Positions 6,362 through 7,157 of a stretch of DNA of 7,157 nt are shown piece after piece. Below the pieces are notes generated by a model. That model made no database searches. It was not told the DNA's origin and saw only the letters and a list, made by a program, of their open reading frames with translations. The position numbers were made by a program, and so were the translations under genes. The stretch covers positions 1 to 7,157 of the forward strand of contig JAITNC010000229.1 in the NCBI GenBank assembly GCA_031290675.1, read 5' to 3'. The stretch's first letter is position 1; each line of letters opens with the position of its first letter. Origin of the DNA: Campylobacteraceae bacterium. Its GTDB lineage: Bacteria; Campylobacterota; Campylobacteria; Campylobacterales; Campylobacteraceae.

Positions 6362-6390
6362 TTGCCTAGTACAATCAACATTACTATATC
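6362..6390 (+). promoter_or_regulatory. Candidate promoter of the UPF0306-like gene
   Basis: TTGCCT (6362-6367) and TATATC (6385-6390) are 17 bp apart and would start transcription about 14 nt before the ATG at 6411. Both boxes match consensus at only four of six positions. A promoter is expected here because the strong terminator upstream isolates this gene. Confidence 0.35.
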
Positions 6391-6410
6391 TCACACATTA
6401 AAAGTATCCA

Positions 6411-6818
6411 ATGAATGAAAAAATTATAGATTTTTTGAGTGAACATCACGTTTTGAGTTTAAACACCTGCGTTGAAAACCAAAGTTGGAGTTCAAGCTGT
6501 TTTTATGCTTTTTTACAAAGCACGGACACATTTGTCTTCGCCTCCGATACAGACACACGCCATATGCAAAATATCGCCAAAAACCCTCAAGTCAGCGGCG
6601 TCATCGCTCTTGAAACAAAACAGATAGGACTGATACGAGGTTTGCAGTTTGAAGGTGTGGTGCAAAAAGCCTCAAAAAGCGGCGAAAAAGCTTACTTTAA
6701 AGCTTATCCGTTTGCCAGAATTATGCTGCCAAAACTTTGGGAGATAGAGATAACTTACGCCAAACTCACCGACAACAGGCTTGGATTTGGCAAAAAGTTA
6801 GAATACAAAAGGGCGTGA
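6411..6818 (+). CDS. UPF0306/YhbP-like flavin-binding split-barrel protein
   Basis: This 135-residue cytoplasmic protein resembles the YhbP (UPF0306) group of the pyridoxamine-5'-phosphate-oxidase-like split-barrel fold. Visible family features are HHVLSLNTC (12-20), WSSSCFYAF (26-34), FVFASDTDTRHMQNIAKNPQ (41-60), IRGLQFEGVV (75-84) and the C-terminal LTDNRLGFGKKLEY (119-132), the most characteristic segment. Related proteins bind FMN or heme-like cofactors, but no reaction is established for this group, so none is assigned. The length matches the family (E. coli YhbP is about 147 residues). ATG at 6411 is the first start in frame; no good ribosome binding site precedes it. Base composition returns to the core level here, so the AT-rich insert ends before this gene. 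It converges on luxS, 28 bases away. Confidence 0.8.
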   Translation: MNEKIIDFLSEHHVLSLNTCVENQSWSSSCFYAFLQSTDTFVFASDTDTRHMQNIAKNPQVSGVIALETKQIGLIRGLQFEGVVQKASKSGEKAYFKAYPFARIMLPKLWEIEITYAKLTDNRLGFGKKLEYKRA

Positions 6819-6836
6819 AATCACCCCGCCTTTTTT
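6807..6836. terminator. Bidirectional terminator between the UPF0306-like gene and luxS
   Basis: AAAAGG(g)CG (6807-6815) pairs with CGCCTTTT (6827-6834) with one bulged G, followed by further T. Read on the other strand it also ends in a T run (CGCCCTTTT). It overlaps the stop codon of the plus-strand gene (6816-6818). The stem is short, so efficiency is uncertain. Confidence 0.6.
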
Positions 6837-6846
6837 AAAATCAAGC

Positions 6847-7157
6847 TCACTTTTTTTCTTCGCTCTTTAAATCCAGCTTCAAATCACTGTTTTTCGCGAC
6901 CTTGATGCCACGTTTTAGAACATTTTTGGCTATCTCTTTGGCTTGTTTCAAAGAGTGCATTTTGTACGAACCGCATTGGTAGACATTTAGCTCAGGGATA
7001 TCTTTTTTCTTTTTGACACCCAATATGTCTTTCATGGAAGCTTCCCACGCAAGCGCTACTTTCTGCTCATCGGGAGTGCCGATAAGACTCATATAAAACC
7101 CCGTCCTGCAGCCCATCGGCGATATGTCTATGATCTCAACTTCATCGCCATTTAAGT
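6847..7157 (-). CDS. luxS: S-ribosylhomocysteine lyase (LuxS), C-terminal part
   Basis: LuxS cleaves S-ribosylhomocysteine to homocysteine and 4,5-dihydroxy-2,3-pentanedione, the precursor of autoinducer 2, as part of the activated methyl cycle. It is a cytosolic homodimer with a metal site. The visible 102 residues begin [20 protein letters not shown], which holds the catalytic cysteine of the GCRTG motif (fragment residue 16). Then come [11 protein letters not shown] and the segment [15 protein letters not shown], whose cysteine (fragment residue 61) is the third metal ligand. The first two metal ligands, in the HxxEH motif, lie beyond the right edge. The C-terminal end is lysine-rich. The reading frame continues unbroken to the window edge, so ATG at 7116 is an internal methionine and not the start. 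Confidence 0.97.
   Translation of the reverse strand, partial: LNGDEVEIIDISPMGCRTGFYMSLIGTPDEQKVALAWEASMKDILGVKKKKDIPELNVYQCGSYKMHSLKQAKEIAKNVLKRGIKVAKNSDLKLDLKSEEKK

Overview
The window looks like a chromosomal segment from a Campylobacterota bacterium, most likely Campylobacter or a close relative. The tmRNA tag (ANNKNFAPAYAKIA) is close to the Campylobacter tag as I remember it, and the RuvB, PanB and TrpA sequences have the short forms usual in that group. The assignment rests on recalled family features, not on a search.

Left edge, 1-975: the N-terminal two thirds of a tyrosine recombinase (integrase) gene runs leftward out of the window. It has its own sigma70-type promoter and several small repeats between it and the 3' end of ssrA. 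This is the usual layout of a mobile element integrated at the tmRNA gene, with the element extending to the left. Positions 976-1350 hold a complete tmRNA gene (minus strand) of the one-piece type with CCA encoded.

Core, 1361-5069: trpA (minus strand) ends only 10 nt before the tmRNA 5' end. It is divergent from a tight plus-strand set: panB, then ruvB (9-nt gap), then an AI-2E/PerM-family membrane protein that overlaps ruvB by 8 nt. These genes link pantothenate synthesis, Holliday-junction branch migration and membrane transport by position only; I see no common pathway.

Accessory insert, about 5069-6334: a very AT-rich gene begins in a TAATG overlap with the stop codon of the membrane-protein gene. 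It encodes an Abi_2 (AbiD/AbiF-type) protein with an R-x4-H HEPN ribonuclease motif. Just behind it, with a promoter candidate inside its last codons, lies a compact structured region: a short hairpin, a longer interrupted hairpin, and a near-perfect terminator stem capped by GGAA and followed by six T. I read this as a probable small RNA of about 110 nt paired with the HEPN protein, a candidate toxin-RNA or phage-defence unit. It is the most interesting part of the window.

Right edge, 6411-7157: base composition returns to that of the core, with a UPF0306/YhbP-like flavin split-barrel protein (plus) facing the C-terminal part of luxS (minus) across a bidirectional terminator. No stretch longer than 300 nt lacks a gene; the largest gaps are 819-975 and 6206-6410, both described below.
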